64,000 nt of DNA from Morella rubra (lineage: Eukaryota; Streptophyta; Magnoliopsida; Fagales; Myricaceae). The notes under the pieces were generated by a model. That model saw only the letters and a program-made list of their open reading frames with translations, did not search any database and was not told where the DNA came from. The translations under genes and the position numbers were made by a program. Each line of letters opens with the position of its first letter. Position 1 is the stretch's first letter. Location of the stretch: positions 13,220,597-13,284,596 of the forward strand of contig CM025852.1 in NCBI GenBank assembly GCA_003952965.2. The letters run 5' to 3'. Positions 10,341 through 20,561 of the stretch are shown piece by piece.

Positions 10341-12576
10341 TCATCCACTTAGCGATTCGTCCTCCCCGTCATCCTCATCAACATTGTCCTCTTCCTTGTC
10401 CTCGTTAGATGCCTACGAAGGAGGAATACAAAAATATAAATGTTACTATAATGGTAAATTTAAATTTCAACGCTAAGTATTAAATTAGATAGCATACCTC
10501 TAATTTATCAAGTCGTTGCAAACAACGAGACACTGGTTGTGATGAAGCACAACCAACCCCACTGCCATGACCGCGTGAACTCCTTTGTTCAATTCCACTC
10601 TTTAATAGCTTATTTCCTTTACGTTTTGGCTTCCATGTCTTGAAACCTTTTGCAATAATCCCCATATCAACATCCACTACAGAACCCACACTAACAGGGA
10701 GATAAGGATCTTCATCATCCTGCGACAACTGAGCAAAATCATGTTCTAGTGCGGTGTGTTGACGCTCAAAGATTGGCCAAGGCTTAGTTCTATCCCCATA
10801 ATATGAAACAGTTGAAGCATACTGGTTTATATATCTCCTGCGCTTTATCACCTTTACCAATGTTAGATCAATCGCAGCATGTAACCTGTAACTCGGCGTG
10901 ACTGACTGCCTAACATCTTTCTGCCACCTGACTAGAATATACCATCAGGAATACTATCCTCTCCTTTTGTCTCAGCACCCATATAATATGACTGCAGATG
11001 ACACCCACAAAGTTGAATTGTTTGCAACTACAATGGTGAAACCCATTCTCCATCTTGATCACATAATGCTTCGCTATTGAACAATCATGAGTGACGTCCT
11101 GACTACATACGTGTACCTCAACCACTTCAGTCCTAATACTTTCCCTCTGACAGTTAAGCTTAACATAGCCAACTTTCCGTGCTTGCTCCAAAAAAATAGT
11201 CAACATAGTGGAGTGTAGACTTCTGCCACATGATCACATAAAAAATCCCCAAATAGTTCAATGTGTGCTGTATCAAGCATCTGAAAATTTGCTTGTGACT
11301 AGTTGTATCGCAACTCATTGACTGCTTGTTGGAAATTTTGTAGGAACTGATCCATATTCATAACTGTGTTCAAGTACCTATGCAAATGTGCATTGAAACT
11401 TTCACTTAACTGGGTCGTCTTCTTCCCAACACAGAAAACATTGTGTACGAACTTTGGCGTCCACTTCTCATGTTTTTCATTTTCTGTAACCATTTAATTT
11501 CTTGCAATTTATGCTCCTCAATCATTTTATTCTAACACTATTCAAAGTCATCTACCACGTGATCAAACAGAAGCCTCAACCAAAAAATGGTGTGTGTTTG
11601 GTAGGCAGATGATATTGTAACTAGCATAGTTGCATCTTGATATGTGAACAGAGATTCGGGAGTCAGCCCATTCATAGACTCAACGAATATTTGAAATAAC
11701 CAATTGAATGTTTACGCCGTCTCATCAAACAATAAGCATGCCCCGAACACGACTGATTTTCTGTGATGATTCACCCCTAGGAATGCTCCCAATGGCCTGT
11801 TAATGTAGAATATAGTAGAAAATATCAATGAGATAGAGAAACTAATAAATAATATAAGTCACAACCAAATAATATAAAACAATTAAATTAAATGTCCCCA
11901 TTATCTGTGCTAGTTGTTTGTCCTGTATGTGGTGTCAAATGACACAAAGTCCCCGAAGATGGCATAGTCATTTTGCATGGAATGGTCTGACCAGAAGATG
12001 TTAGTAATTTGTTCATCTTCATCCATCAGGACCCGAAAGAAGAACTCTAAATCTTTCTTCAGCTGATCATTAAACCAATTAACAAGAACATTGTCTACAC
12101 CAACCTCCATTGTCTTAGTTCTTATACCGTTTAGATAATTTTTGTAATCCTGATGAGAAAAGCCCACATGTTGCCTTCTCCCAGCTTGCGCTATCATCAA
12201 GTTGTGGGCCAGTTTAGGGCGAATGCTTGCTCTATCTGAAGCTATAGCCTCCACACACTGCAACTTGCTCATGTGTCTTTAAGAATGCAACATGTGAACT
12301 TTTGAAGGTGTCACCATCTCATGATTATGTTGCGAACACCATTCAAAGATGCAATACTTCCCACTAGACTGTCGTTGAACAGTACAACTTGCGAGACATC
12401 CACATCTCGTATTTCATCGCACTTGCTTCACCAACACCCTAAAATCCTTTTCTTTTTTCATCCCTTCTTTACTATAAACAAAAACTCTGCTTATTCAATA
12501 CCCATGTTCTCTATGCTTGAAGCCGGTATGTATACGAATGCTGAAGCCTTTGATTGTTATGTACCGATTGTACCAA
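10341..12576 (-). pseudogene. FAR1-type MULE transposase (copy 1, N-terminus lost in gap)
   Basis: The minus-strand blocks are those of FAR1/FHY3-related MULE transposases. In protein order: end of the FAR1 DNA-binding domain (HNHEMVTPSKVHML near 12290-12330), GFSHQDYKNYLNG, VDNVLVNWFNDQL, NIFWSDHSMQNDY and FGDFVSFDTTYRTNN with the first catalytic Asp (about 11910-11965). Then LGVNHHRKSVVFGACLLFDE (about 11740-11800), TYQDATM, KFVHNVFCVGKKTTQLSESF (about 11400-11470), the SWIM zinc finger CSCKQFNFVGVICSH (about 11000-11045), and a basic C-terminal region. A GT-AG intron (10497-10413) leads to a last exon with an acidic tail and a stop at 10341-10343. Several stops and frameshifts are present, but many indels differ from the second copy and may be sequence errors. 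Confidence 0.88.
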
Positions 12577-12676
12577 NNNNNNNNNNNNNNNNNNNNNNNN
12601 NNNNNNNNNNNNNNNNNNNNNNNNNNNNNNNNNNNNNNNNNNNNNNNNNNNNNNNNNNNNNNNNNNNNNNNNNNNN
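12577..12676. other. Assembly gap of exactly 100 N
   Basis: One hundred consecutive N, a conventional placeholder for a scaffold gap of unknown size. It falls between the first copy of the duplicated block and the polypyrimidine tract. Confidence 1.
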
Positions 12677-15600
12677 CTTCTTTCCTCGTCCTCTTTTTCT
12701 CTTCCTTCTCTGCTCTCTTCCCTCCCCTTTCCCCCCCTCCTTCTCTCCTCCCCTTCTTTCTTTCCCCTTCTTCTTCTCTCCTTCTTCTTCCTTTTTTCCC
12801 CTCCCCTTTCCCCTTTTCTTCCCCCTCTTCCTTCTTTCCCCTCTCCTCCTTTTTCCCCCCGGCTCCCTCCCTCCCCTCCCCTCCTCCTTCCCCTTCCTAC
12901 TCCTCTCCGTCCCCTCCCCCCCTCTCTCTCCTCTTTCCCCCCCTTCCTCCTCCCTCTCCTCTCTCCTTTCCTTCCCTCTTCCCCTCCCCCTCCTCCCTCT
13001 CTTCCCCTTCTTTTCCTTCCTCCTCCCTTTCTTCCCTCTTCCCTCCCCTTTTTCCTCCCCCTCCTCCTACCTCCTCCATCCTCCCTCCTCCTTTCCTTCC
13101 TCCCATCCCCCTTTCTCCCTTCCCCCTTCCTCTCTCCCCCCCCTCTCCCTTCCTTCCCCCTTCCTCCTTTTTTCCTTCTTTCTTTCCCTCTCTTCTCCCT
13201 CCCTCCTTCCTCTTTTCCCCCCCCCCTCCCTCCTTCCCTTTTCCTCTCCCTTCTCCCTTCCCTCTTTCCTCCCTCCTTCCTCCCTCCTTCCTTGCCCTTT
13301 CTTCTCTCCCTCTTCCCCTTTCTCTCTTTTCTTTCCTCCTTTTTCCTCCTCCCTTTTTCCTCTTCTTTCTCTTTCTCCCCCCTCCTTTTTCCCCCCCCCC
13401 CCCTTTTCCCTTCTTTTTCCCCTTCCCCTCTTTCTTCTCCTCTCCTTTTCCCTCCCCTCCTCCTCCCCGCCTTTTTCTTTCTTTTCCCTTCTCTCCCCTT
13501 CTCCTCCTCCCCTCCTTCTACCTCCCCTCTCCCTTTTTCTCCTAACCCTCCTTCTCCCCTTCTCTTCCCATTTTCTTCCCTTCTCCTTTTTCCCTTCCTC
13601 CTTCCTCCCCTCCTTTCCTTTTCCTTTGTTTTCCCTCCCTCCCTTCTCCCCCCCCTCCCTCTCCCTCTTCCCCTTCTCTTTCCCTCTATCCTTCCCCTTT
13701 TTTCCCCCTCTTCTTTCCTTTCTTCCTTCTCCTTCCTCCCCTTCCTTTTCCTCTCTCTTTTTCTTCCTTCCTTTCTCCTCCCTCCTCTTCCCTCCCCCCT
13801 CCTCTCCCCTCCCCTCCTCCCCTTCTTCTTCCTTCTTCCTCTCTCCTCCTCTTCCCTCTTCCCTCCTTTCCTCCCTCTCCCTTTCCTCCCTTCTTTCTCT
13901 TCCTCCCTTCCTTTCTCCCCTTCCTTCTCCTTCTCTTTTTTCCTCTTCCCTTTCTCTTCCCTCCTCTTCTTCCCTCTTCCTTTTTCTTTCCCCTCCTCCC
14001 CTTTTTTCCCTTTCTCCCCTTCCCTCCCCTCTCCTCCTCCTCCTTTCTTTTCTCCCCCCCCCCTCTTTCTCCCCTCTTCCTCCCTTCTCCCTCTTCCTCT
14101 CCCTCCTTTCCTTTCCTCTCTTCTTGCCTCCTTCTCTCCCCTTCTTTCTTCTTCCCTTCTCTCTCCCCTCCCCTCCTTCTTCCTCCTTTTCTTCCTTTTT
14201 TTCCCCCTCCTTACTCTCCTCTCCCCTCTCTTTTTCTTCTTTTCCCCTTCTTATTTCTTCCCCCTCCCTTCCTCCTCTCCCTCTCTCCCTTTCCTCCTCC
14301 TCCCTACCTCTTTTCTTCCCCTCTCTCCCTCTTTCCCTCCCCCCCCCTTCCTCTTCCCTCTCTCTCTATTCTTCCCCCTTTTTTCTTCCTCCCTATCCTC
14401 TCCCTCTTTCTCTCTCCTTTCCCCCCTTCTCCCTCCTCTCTCTCTCCCTCCTTTCTTCTTCTTCCTTCCTCTCTCTCTTTTCCCATTCCCTCTCCTTCCC
14501 TCCTCCTCCTCCCCCTTCCCTCCCCTTTTCTCCCCCTCTCCTTTCCTTTCTTTCCTCCCTCTCTTCTCCCAACTCCACTCTTCTCTCCCTCCCCCTTACC
14601 TTTTCCCCCTTCCCCTTTCTCCTCTTCTTTCTCCCTTCTTCCTTTTTCTCTCTTTTTCCCTCCTTCTCCTCCCTCCCCTCCCTCCTTTCTTCTATCTCCC
14701 TCCTCTCCTTTTTTTCTCTTCTCTCCCTCTCTCTCCTCTCCTCCCTCCTCCTCTCTCCTTCCCCCTTCTCCCTCTTTCTTTCCTTTCTTCCCCTTTCTTC
14801 CCCTCCTCTCCTTCCTTTCTTTTTTCCCTTTCTTTCTCCCCCTTCCCCCTCTCCCTTCTTCCCCTACTCTCTTTATTCTTTTCCTCTTCCTTCCCCCCTC
14901 TTCCCTTCTCCTCCTCCTCCTTTTTTTTCCTTACTTCCTCCCTTTTACTTTCCCTCCCCTCTCCCTCTTCTTCTCCTTCCTTCCTCCCACCTCCCTCCCT
15001 CCTTCTCCCTCCCCTTCTCCCTCTCCTTTTTCCCCTTCCCTTTTTTCCTTTCTCTTTTCTTCTCTCTTCTCCCTCAATTTTCTCTCTTTTCCTCTCCCTT
15101 CTCCTCCCTTTCCCTCTAACTCTCTCTCTCTTCTCTCCTTTTTCTTTCCCCTCTCCTCTCTCCTTTTCTCCTCCTTTTCTTTTCCCCTCTCCTTCCTTCC
15201 TCCCTCCTCTCTTCCCTCCCTTTCTTCCTTTTCCTCTCTCCTTTCCTCCCTTCCTTTCCCTCCCTCTTTTCTCCTAACCCTTCCCTCCTTCTCTCTCTCC
15301 CCTTCCTTCTCCTCCTCTCTCTCGCCTCCTTCCTTCTCTCTCCTTCCTTCTTTTTTTTTCCTTTTTTTTTTCCTTCCCCTCTTTCCTCCCCTCTCCTCCT
15401 CTTTTTTCCTCTCCTCTCCTCTCCTCTCCTCTCCTCTTCCCCCTTTTTTTTCATTCTCCCTCCCCCTCCTCCCCCTCTCTCCCTCCTTCTTTTCTCCCCC
15501 CTTCCCTTCTTTTCCTTTCCCCCTTCTCTTCCTCCCCTTCCTTTCTTTCTTTTTTCTCTCTCTCTCTTCCCCCTCTTCTTTCCCCCTTTTCCTCCTCTCC

Positions 15601-15987
15601 TTTCTTTCTCCTTTCCCTCTTTTCTCCCCTCCCTCTCCTCCTCTCTCTCCCTTTTCCTCCCCCCTTTTTTCTTCTTCTTCTCCTCCTTCTTCTTCTCCTT
15701 CCTCCTCTTCCTCATCCCTCTCCTCCTTTTTCCCCCTTTCCTCCCCCCCTCTCTCTCCTCTCTCCTTTTCCCTCTCTCCCTAAACCCTTCTCCTTCTCTC
15801 CTCCTCCTCCCTTCCCCTTCCTCTCTTTCCCTCTTTTTCTTCTCTCTCCTTTCTTTTCTCCCTTCCTTCCTTTCTCCCTTTCTTCCTTTCTCCCTTCTTC
15901 CTCCCTTCCCTCCTTCCCCCCTCCACCTTCTATCCTCTCCCCCCCTTTCTTCCTCTTCCCTCCCTCTTCCCCCACCCCTCTAACTTT
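12677..15987. repeat. 3.3-kb nearly pure polypyrimidine (C/T) tract
   Basis: Almost every base on the plus strand is C or T. Isolated A or G residues occur only every few tens to a hundred bases. There is no fixed repeat unit: runs of C, T, CT, CCT and CTTT are mixed irregularly. The very long Pro/Ser/Leu/Phe reading frames on the plus strand and the Glu/Arg/Lys/Gly frames on the minus strand follow from the composition and are not genes. The tract starts at the gap and joins the duplicated block abruptly at 15988. It may be real polypurine-polypyrimidine DNA or a low-quality read end. Confidence 0.95.
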
Positions 15988-16006
15988 GGCTCGTTTACAG
16001 CCCTAC

Positions 16007-17403
16007 CGTTAGAAGGTTGATGGTGCGTTAGTGAGCCCAAAAGGCATCAAGAAAAACTCAGTGTCTCTCATGAGTGCAAAACATAGTTTTATATATGTCC
16101 TCCACCTTAACACGTACTTGGTGGTACCCGGACCTATGATCAAACTTAGAGAATATCGTAGAGCCATGTAGTTCATCCAGTACCTCATTTACCATGGGAA
16201 TCAAGAATTTATCCTTGATAGTCACATTGTTTAAGGCCCGATAGTCTACACACATCCTTCAACTCCATCGAGCTTACTCAGAGCAGTTCCTTAATGATTT
16301 TTTTGATCTTATCTTTTTGAAAGTAAGCGTATTTATAGGGTCTAACAATCACTGGTTGTGTTCCCTCTTTCAAAGAGATGCCATGATCATGGGCCCTAAT
16401 AGGAGGAAGACCCTTGTGCTCTTCAAATACATTAAGAAAATTTCGCAAAATTGCTTCTAATTGCATATTTTACACAACACCTGTAACTGTTACATTCTCC
16501 AACAATTTAAGGGCCACTCCCCTCTATTCCTCACTATATAACTCAATCTGCCACGTGTTACTAACAAGTTCAGGAGATGTAATGCCTTGTAATTTTACTG
16601 GTTTGTGACATATTATAAATTCCATCGTAAGCTTCTCAAAGTTCCATAGGATAAGTCCTAATGAACTTAACCACTACACTCCAAAGACCATATAACACCC
16701 ATCCAAAACTAGCAGGTATGCTTCAATCATGAATTTCTGGTTTTCCACCTTCACCTCCATTGTAGGACACTTCCTTTCACTTAGTAAAGACTCCCCATTA
16801 GCTACTTGTACCCTTACTGCCTCTATAGGATTCACAGCAAGCCTCTTATTCCTCAAGATCTTTGGATCTATAAAATTATGGGTGCTACCACTATCGATCA
16901 GGATAATCACACCATTTTTTCCAATCTACCCATACAATCTCATGGTTTTGGTAGAAGCTGATCCCGTGATTGCAATCAATGATATTTTTAGACTGAATTC
17001 TTCCTCAGCCCTTTTGCTAGATTCTGGTACTTCCCCAATTATCTTTAACTCCTAGTTTTCTTCCTTTAGTTCCCTCACCTCCTCAGATCCTTCCATCAAG
17101 AATAGTTTGGGACTTCTACAATTATGTTGTGAACTTCATTTTAAAATCAGAATAGTAGCTAGTAGCAGAACCCCTTCTCCCAATGTTCTTTCATCTGTTG
17201 AGGGAAAATCTTTTGAACCGGCACTATAGCCCTTGAGTTTTTAGGGGTACATGTCCTCCACTAACCGAAGAGGAGAAACTGGCCACTCCCTTATACCCTC
17301 TTCTTTGTGCAAGGTTACACTCCTATTGCATCCTAGCCAACCCAACCCATAAGCTGTATGAATTGAGTTAGGACAAAGCATTCTCACAGGTAACCTAATC
17401 TCA
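16007..17403 (-). pseudogene. Ty3/gypsy fragment: nucleocapsid, protease, start of RT (copy 2)
   Basis: Same content as 5787-7183: degenerate zinc knuckle, protease core ILIDSGSTHNFI (about 16860-16910), pre-RT linker (16278-16466), and RT start with [11 protein letters not shown] (16058-16255). Its Gag end joins, across the MULE insertion, to the Gag part at 24482-25146. The shared target-site sequence CCTAATCTCA (17394-17403) belongs to Gag codons. Confidence 0.88.
17394..17403. repeat. 10-bp target-site duplication, left side of MULE
   Basis: CCTAATCTCA occurs here and again at 24472-24481, immediately outside both ends of the MULE. Nine to eleven bases is the usual duplication length for Mutator-like elements. 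Confidence 0.9.
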
Positions 17404-17722
17404 GAGTTCGATTATTATGCTTTGCTCTATTGTGCTTAGCATGTTGAGCAACGGCTTAGATTTCCTCTTCAAACTCCAACGTCTGAGATTTGGCCACATC
17501 AATTAAAATTACTCAACCCGCGCCTGACCTGTTAAGCTGTGTAACCAACTCGTTTAGCTGTAACTGACCCGCATAGAAAGACAAATGAATTTGAGAAAAA
17601 CCACTAATCATCGTCTTCCTCGTGGTCTTCCTCGCTAGATCTACGCAGCAAATCCGTCTTCCTCTCCAGATCTCTACAGCAAGTTCCTCACCAGTCTTGG
17701 GTTCAGTTTCGCAGCAAGTTCT
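17404..17722. repeat. MULE left terminal inverted repeat
   Basis: Inverted match to 24164-24471 with an estimated similarity of 80-85 percent by eye and small indels. It ends inward at the GCAGCAAG block. Confidence 0.88.
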
Positions 17723-18703
17723 TTGCCAGTCTTGGGTTTGGTTTCATTTGGACATCGAAGTACGTAAAGGTCTTTGAAATAATGCTTACCCACGCTTGTA
17801 TACTCGTACAAGATGCTTAACTATTTAATTAACATCACTTTTCCTCTTTAGGAAATGAAATTAATTAGGTTGCATTGCGGAATTAATTCATAGGATTTAG
17901 TTCACCTTTCTGTTGGTTGCCGAGAATAAGTGGGGCGAGAAACTTTGGTACCTAGGTATCTAATTGTTCAATCGATGATTGTATCAACAACCAATTGGAA
18001 GCATTTGTTGCGTTATTCGGATGTGCTGGATCTACAATTTGAATATTTCATTTTTGGTGTGCATTTGACGGTTTTCTTATGAACGTTCCCTTTTTAATAG
18101 GATCAAGCTTTTGTCTAGTTGTGAACTGTCAACTTGGATAATACCCGTTTAGGTTTTAGATCTTAATGTTGAGTCTGATTGCTTGTCTCTATAAATGCTT
18201 TGCAATTGTGGGCACGCCCTTAATTGCCCGTTTGCATTAATCAATTTACACTTGGCCTATTTGTTTTCACCAAACTGTCGCAACCAAATTCAGCTATTTT
18301 TCATTTAGTCTACTGAACTGTATCCTTCTTTTGAAGTTAAGGATATCAAGGGATGGAATTGAAGATGCAAGGTTTGATACTTAATAAGTTGTTGTTGGTG
18401 ACTTAACCTTTACGGCAATTTTTTTGGTTATTGCTAAATTAGAGTTTCCCTTCGTTGGGTTAGGTTACATGTATACCATTTGCTATTGTGCCCTGCCATG
18501 TGCTTCACAACATAAGTGTTACGCTAAGCTTTTAATTGATGGCATTAGCAAATTCATTTTGACTAATGTTAATCTCGATCTAATGAATCATTTTCTTTTT
18601 CTAATTATAGAGATTCAATTGTGAAAACATAAGCTTAAATCTTCATAACTTGGATGAAATTGTAGGAAAAAAAATGGATTGATTTTGATGTTCTTTTTCA
18701 CAG
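17723..18703. other. MULE interior, no recognised gene
   Basis: Identical to 7503-8483. AT-rich, possibly captured intron sequence upstream of the Rab exon. No coding motif is seen. Confidence 0.4.
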
Positions 18704-18776
18704 TGACTATTTATTCAAGCTTTTGCTTATTGGAGACTCTGGTGTTGGAAAATCATGTCTTCTTTTGAGATTTGCT
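18704..18776 (+). pseudogene. Captured Rab1/RabD-type GTPase exon (copy 2)
   Basis: Identical to 8484-8556. It encodes the P-loop segment with [15 protein letters not shown] after a CAG acceptor, and the 3' donor is mutated to ATAAGC. Capture of an exon with flanking intron-like sequence indicates DNA-level transduplication by the MULE, not retroposition. Confidence 0.88.
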
Positions 18777-19664
18777 ATAAGCTTACAAAATGCCATCCTT
18801 TGTTAAATGCTCCCCCCTTTCCTTTCCCCACTATGTTGTTGGAGAAATTTAATCTTGTTCATATATTTGAATTGTCTATACCTTATGCAACTCTTTGGAT
18901 ATTGTAATTCATCAAGGTCAATTTTTTGTCATCGTTCTTTATGCTTTTGAAGAGTTTCAATGTTGATCTTTGGTGTTGTGAAGGAAATGGAGCCTTCTGT
19001 TAAGTTTCAATAGGATGGTTTTAAATTTGTAATTGTATAATATTTTCGAGATGGAATTAAACGGTTTATTGTATTACGAACTCTGTCGCACCTGATGTGC
19101 CTCGGTCACTTGGTGCAGCAAAGGAACTTGGACTTTAATACCCTGTTTTCATTCCTAATTATTTTCCCAGGAAGAGATTGTGGCACATTGAATATTCTGT
19201 AAAGGGTGAAGCGTTATAGTGGGGTAATGCATTGCAGTTTGATAGGATTAAGAAAGAACGTACTGAAAACATCACATGATAGTGAAACTTTTAGGGTCAC
19301 GTAACATCCCTTGCCTGGATGTTGTGTCTCAGGTAGAGTTTGGAGTTGAATGTTGGTGTTTGTACGATACTTGAGACATGTTCTCTATGTGTTTAGTATT
19401 TTGTTTCGCATGGATGTAACTGAAGAGAAAATGTTTCTTTTCCCCACTTTTTTTGATACATATCTTATTTTCGTCTCTTTAATATAGCATAATTCGTACC
19501 CAGACAGTTACATTAGCATGATTGGTGTTGACTTTGTAAGTATCCATTGTGGATTTTTGTAGATGCTATTTCAATTTAAGTAATATAATATTAATCAACT
19601 TTTTTCTTGTTTTCATTCCTAATTATTTTCCCTGGTGTTAGCGATTAGCATTAGTTCTTCTTTA
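18777..19664. other. MULE interior, no recognised gene
   Basis: Same as 8557-9444. No further Rab exons could be recognised here. Confidence 0.4.
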
Positions 19665-20250
19665 ATGAGCAGACAAACAAGGGAAATGGATTCGTCCATG
19701 TCTTCAGTGTTGTCGTATTGGAGTAGCAGTGTTGGTCCAAACATCCCACGCCCTTCAACTACAGAATGCAAATGTGGCCTTCCAGCTCAAATTAGGACTA
19801 GCAAGATGCTGCAAAGTAAAGGACGTCATTTCTATGGTTGTCCCCATTTTAGAAAACAAGTAGTATGTATCCTGTTTGTAATAGTACTTTTTTGCATGTT
19901 GTTGTTAACTCTCTCATTTAAATTTGTAAATTCAATTTTGCTTAACGAAACCGCTTACAACTTTTTTAAGTGGTATAACTAATTTGATTCAACACTTGAA
20001 GATGTACACATTCGTAGTCTTTATTGAGGAAAACAAGAAAATTGATCACCGGCTGAACACCATGGAAGATCTCCTAGCAAGAATGGAGGATCTACTAAAA
20101 AGAATGGAGGAAAAGATGCGAGTGATGGAAGCACAGTTTCAATTAAGTGAAGAACTGCATGTGAAAGAGATTGAACATTCTAAAATGTTGAGGATCATGT
20201 TGATTTATTTGGGTGTGGGTTTTGTTTTTATTTGGGCTTTCTTGGTTTAG
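19665..20250 (+). pseudogene. GRF-type zinc finger / coiled-coil / membrane-tail protein (copy 2)
   Basis: Same architecture as 9445-10029: Ser-rich leader, CKCGLPA...GRHFYGCP finger, NFFKW piece with the last ligand Cys changed, coiled coil rich in MED/RMEE heptads, and a terminal hydrophobic helix ending WAFLV. Compared with the first copy there is one extra T near 20021 that shifts the frame between the finger and the coiled coil. Either the first copy lost a base or this one gained it. The gene faces the transposase tail to tail, with about 310 bp between the two stop codons. Confidence 0.72.
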
Positions 20251-20561
20251 TGTGATGTACTCAATTAGTTATATAAGAAAATGCTCGTGTTTGGGCTTGT
20301 TGTTATGTACTTAATGTAGAGCTTTACTTTACTCTATTTTATTTTTTTCAATGAATATCTATTGGAATGAACTTGCAGATTGTGATGAACATATTCGCAA
20401 TATACTGGTTTAGTGAATGTTTTTGGCTATACTTGAACATGAGAAACTTAAACATTCCAATTGACATAATAAACATTTACAAGGCTCCTAAATACATAGA
20501 CCAATTTACAACCCAAAAACTGAAAGAGGGAGGAGCTCTACAACTCGCCAAGGCTTCTAAA
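20251..20561. other. MULE interior between convergent reading frames (copy 2)
   Basis: Short intergenic region between the ends of the GRF frame and the transposase. No gene is supported. Confidence 0.45.

Larger units (their letters stand above)
5768..12576. repeat. Large direct duplication, first copy
   Basis: This block repeats at 15988-22783 in the same orientation. By eye, 5768 to about 10950 matches the second copy almost perfectly (one single-base indel near 9808). From about 10950 to 12576 the copies differ by scattered substitutions and many 1- to several-base indels. The block ends abruptly at a 100-N gap. The likely explanation is an assembly duplication or unmerged haplotype rather than a biological duplication. 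Confidence 0.9.
7184..12576. mobile_element. FAR1-type MULE, left part (copy 1, truncated by gap)
   Basis: This is the same element as 17404-24471, cut off at the N gap before the transposase N-terminus and right terminal repeat. It begins with GAGTTCGATTATTATG after the 10-bp motif CCTAATCTCA (7174-7183). It contains the left terminal inverted repeat, the captured Rab exon, the GRF-type reading frame and most of the transposase. Confidence 0.88.

Noticed and set aside
10146..10352. 68-codon frame between the GRF frame and the transposase
   Set aside because: Its end overlaps the transposase 3' end on the other strand, and the translation shows no motif.
12321..15277. Very long plus-strand reading frames (over 900 codons) across the gap and the C/T tract
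   Set aside because: The frames exist only because a sequence of C and T cannot form stop codons, and they pass through 100 N. The product would be Pro, Ser, Leu and Phe only.
15116..15975. Minus-strand Glu/Arg/Lys/Gly-rich frames in the same tract
   Set aside because: Complement of the polypyrimidine sequence; composition artefacts without any domain.
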